From: Methanomicrobia archaeon
GTDB lineage: Archaea; Halobacteriota; Bog-38; Methanoflorentales; Methanoflorentaceae
Reading direction: 5' to 3'
DNA length: 64,000 bases
NCBI GenBank assembly: GCA_015660915.1
Contig: JACTTZ010000009.1
Coordinates: 89,238 to 153,237 of the forward strand
The notes beneath the pieces are model-generated. The model was not told the origin of the DNA, searched no databases, and worked only from the letters and a program-made list of their open reading frames with translations. The translations under genes were made by a program, and so were the position numbers. Shown piece by piece: positions 63,777-64,000 of this stretch; within the stretch, counting starts at the first letter, position 1; the number at the start of each line of letters is the position of its first letter.

Positions 63777-63965
63777 ATGCTGTCAATACGCCTCTCGCTG
63801 AAATCCAATTCTGAAAGATACATTGATGCTATTCTAGTGACGGTTATTTCGCGAGAAGACGAGAACGAAAATTGCCAGCGGCTCGGGGTTCGCTTATCAA
63901 AAAGAGATCTAGTCACGTATCAAGGTAGCGCAAATATTCTCCATATTTCCTTTGATGCTGTTTGA
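63777..63965 (+). CDS. Hypothetical small protein near the right edge
   Basis: A 62-aa protein, MLSIRLSLKSNSERYIDAIL, then RLGVRLSKRDLVTYQGSANI and LHISFDA. The beta-strand/helix/beta-strand pattern faintly resembles the Pcc1 subunit of KEOPS, but the closing helix is absent. A GAAAGG site directly precedes the ATG. May be cut short by a frameshift; the window ends soon after. Confidence 0.35.
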   Translation: MLSIRLSLKSNSERYIDAILVTVISREDENENCQRLGVRLSKRDLVTYQGSANILHISFDAV

Positions 63966-64000
63966 GTTTTATCGTGTTTATTATGTTAAGTGAAAAAATG

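Overview
The window looks archaeal and is probably euryarchaeal, though I cannot fix the lineage. Evidence: several starts sit 12-30 bases below TATA-like boxes (53855, 59394, 48805). Many genes start with GTG, stop/start overlaps are frequent, and the families are typical of archaea or methanogens: a DUF2206 membrane protein, a TIGR04076 protein, a DUF362 protein, single-domain zinc-ribbon microproteins and a MoxR/DUF58/DUF4350/DUF4129 operon. The ends of the window are GC-rich. The middle, roughly 11-48 kb, is AT-rich and is a surface-polysaccharide island with heavy gene decay.

Layout. 1-3 kb: the 3' half of a nucleotide-sugar dehydrogenase, then a strip of broken genes and a DUF4352 protein. 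3.1-10 kb: a tight six-gene minus-strand operon (DUF4129/Ig-like membrane protein, DUF4350, MoxR ATPase, DUF58/VWA protein and two small membrane proteins), probably a MoxR chaperone-type system acting at the cell surface. 11-48 kb: the polysaccharide island. It encodes sugar aminotransferases, a cupin protein, methyltransferases, glycosyltransferases (GT2 and GT4), an acyltransferase, a Wzx-type flippase and a DUF2206 membrane protein, mixed with many fragments. 49-54 kb: small membrane and zinc-finger microproteins, a second DUF4129 protein, and a redox group (glutaredoxin, flavodoxin, DJ-1/PfpI, TIGR04076). 54-64 kb: CorA, an ABC-2 exporter with a frameshifted permease, a lipoprotein, inorganic pyrophosphatase, a UppP-type phosphatase, a truncated P-type ATPase, a zinc ribbon and a DUF362 protein.

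The most distinctive biology is at 22.4-28.2 kb. RfbF and RfbG (minus strand) and a TPP-dependent acetolactate-synthase-like enzyme plus E1/RfbH (plus strand) together make up most of the pathway for a CDP-3,6-dideoxyhexose. The TPP enzyme matches the step that adds a two-carbon branch at C4 in yersiniose synthesis (YerE). E1 keeps its Fe-S cysteine spacing and the His that replaces the PLP lysine. The E3 reductase and the final ketoreductase (YerF) are not in the window.

The second theme is a gene graveyard. Several relics are internally deleted or chimeric copies of intact genes in the same island: GT4 at 16.4 kb and 34.2 kb, Wzx at 31.6 kb and 40.2 kb, a GT4 3' end at 28.3 kb and a cupin at 35.6 kb. 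A decayed Prim-Pol/ATPase replication protein at 32.1-33.2 kb points to a past integrated plasmid or virus. Three otherwise intact genes (acyltransferase, FkbM methyltransferase, ABC permease) carry one disabling lesion each. These may be real decay or assembly errors.
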